Below, one piece after another: positions 6,307 to 6,346 of a DNA stretch of 6,346 nucleotides. Position numbers and translations under genes: made by a program. The stretch is from JBBQNY01 sp038330365 (GTDB lineage Bacteria > Pseudomonadota > Gammaproteobacteria > Xanthomonadales > Ahniellaceae), in assembly GCA_038330365.1 (NCBI GenBank), contig JBBQNY010000174.1, positions 1 through 6,346 on the forward strand, in the 5' to 3' direction. Position 1 is the stretch's first letter. Each line of letters starts with the position of its first letter. The notes under the pieces are model-generated. The model ran no database searches, was not told the DNA's origin, and was given only the letters and a program-made list of their open reading frames with translations.

Positions 6307-6346
6307 GCCCCTCATCCGCCTGCGGCACCTTCTCCCCGCTTCGCAG
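6307..6346 (-). repeat. Hairpin-rich intergenic repeat, copy B (inverted, cut by window edge)
   Basis: This is the reverse complement of copy A: GCCCCTCATCC at 6307-6317 is the exact complement of 6249-6259, and CACCTTCTCCCC at 6326-6337 is the exact complement of 6225-6236. The middle differs in length (8 bases here against 12 in copy A), but both form a small GC stem. The two copies face each other across 47 bases (6260-6306) and could fold into one long hairpin. The window ends inside this copy. Confidence 0.7.

Overview
The window is GC-rich, densely packed bacterial DNA with every supported gene on the + strand. The neighbourhood (cytochrome c, djlA, rpe, then trpE) and the close match of DjlA, Rpe and TrpE to proteobacterial forms point to a high-GC gammaproteobacterium. 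The genus cannot be fixed from this window.

Layout. 1-168: C-terminal end of a class I cytochrome c. 165-995: djlA, a membrane-anchored TerB/J-domain co-chaperone. 995-1687: rpe, ribulose-phosphate 3-epimerase. These three overlap by 4 and 1 bases, so they look translationally coupled. 1805-2494 and 2565-4577: a response regulator and a large sensor kinase. Their distinctive motifs match, from memory, the PdsR/PdsS pair of the 'proteobacterial dedicated sortase' system. The kinase carries a periplasmic carbohydrate-binding-like (CBM9-type) segment. 4677-6149: trpE, anthranilate synthase component I, with a TTG start chosen by a strong ribosome-binding site. 6150-6346: non-coding, holding two facing copies of a hairpin-rich repeat, the second cut by the window edge.

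How the parts fit. djlA, rpe and trpE are housekeeping genes (envelope stress/chaperone control, pentose phosphate pathway, tryptophan synthesis). In relatives such as Pseudomonas aeruginosa, rpe is followed by gph (phosphoglycolate phosphatase) and then trpE. Here the gph slot holds the two-component pair instead, with no sortase or LPXTG-type target visible. The pair would sense something in the periplasm, possibly a glycan, and act through an OmpR-type DNA-binding regulator.

The most noteworthy points are the sortase-family two-component system in the gph position, a promoter-like sequence that would start the kinase mRNA exactly at its ATG (a possible leaderless transcript), and the inverted repeat pair after trpE. 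There is no gene-free stretch longer than 300 bases. No tRNA, rRNA, CRISPR array or transposase gene was seen.
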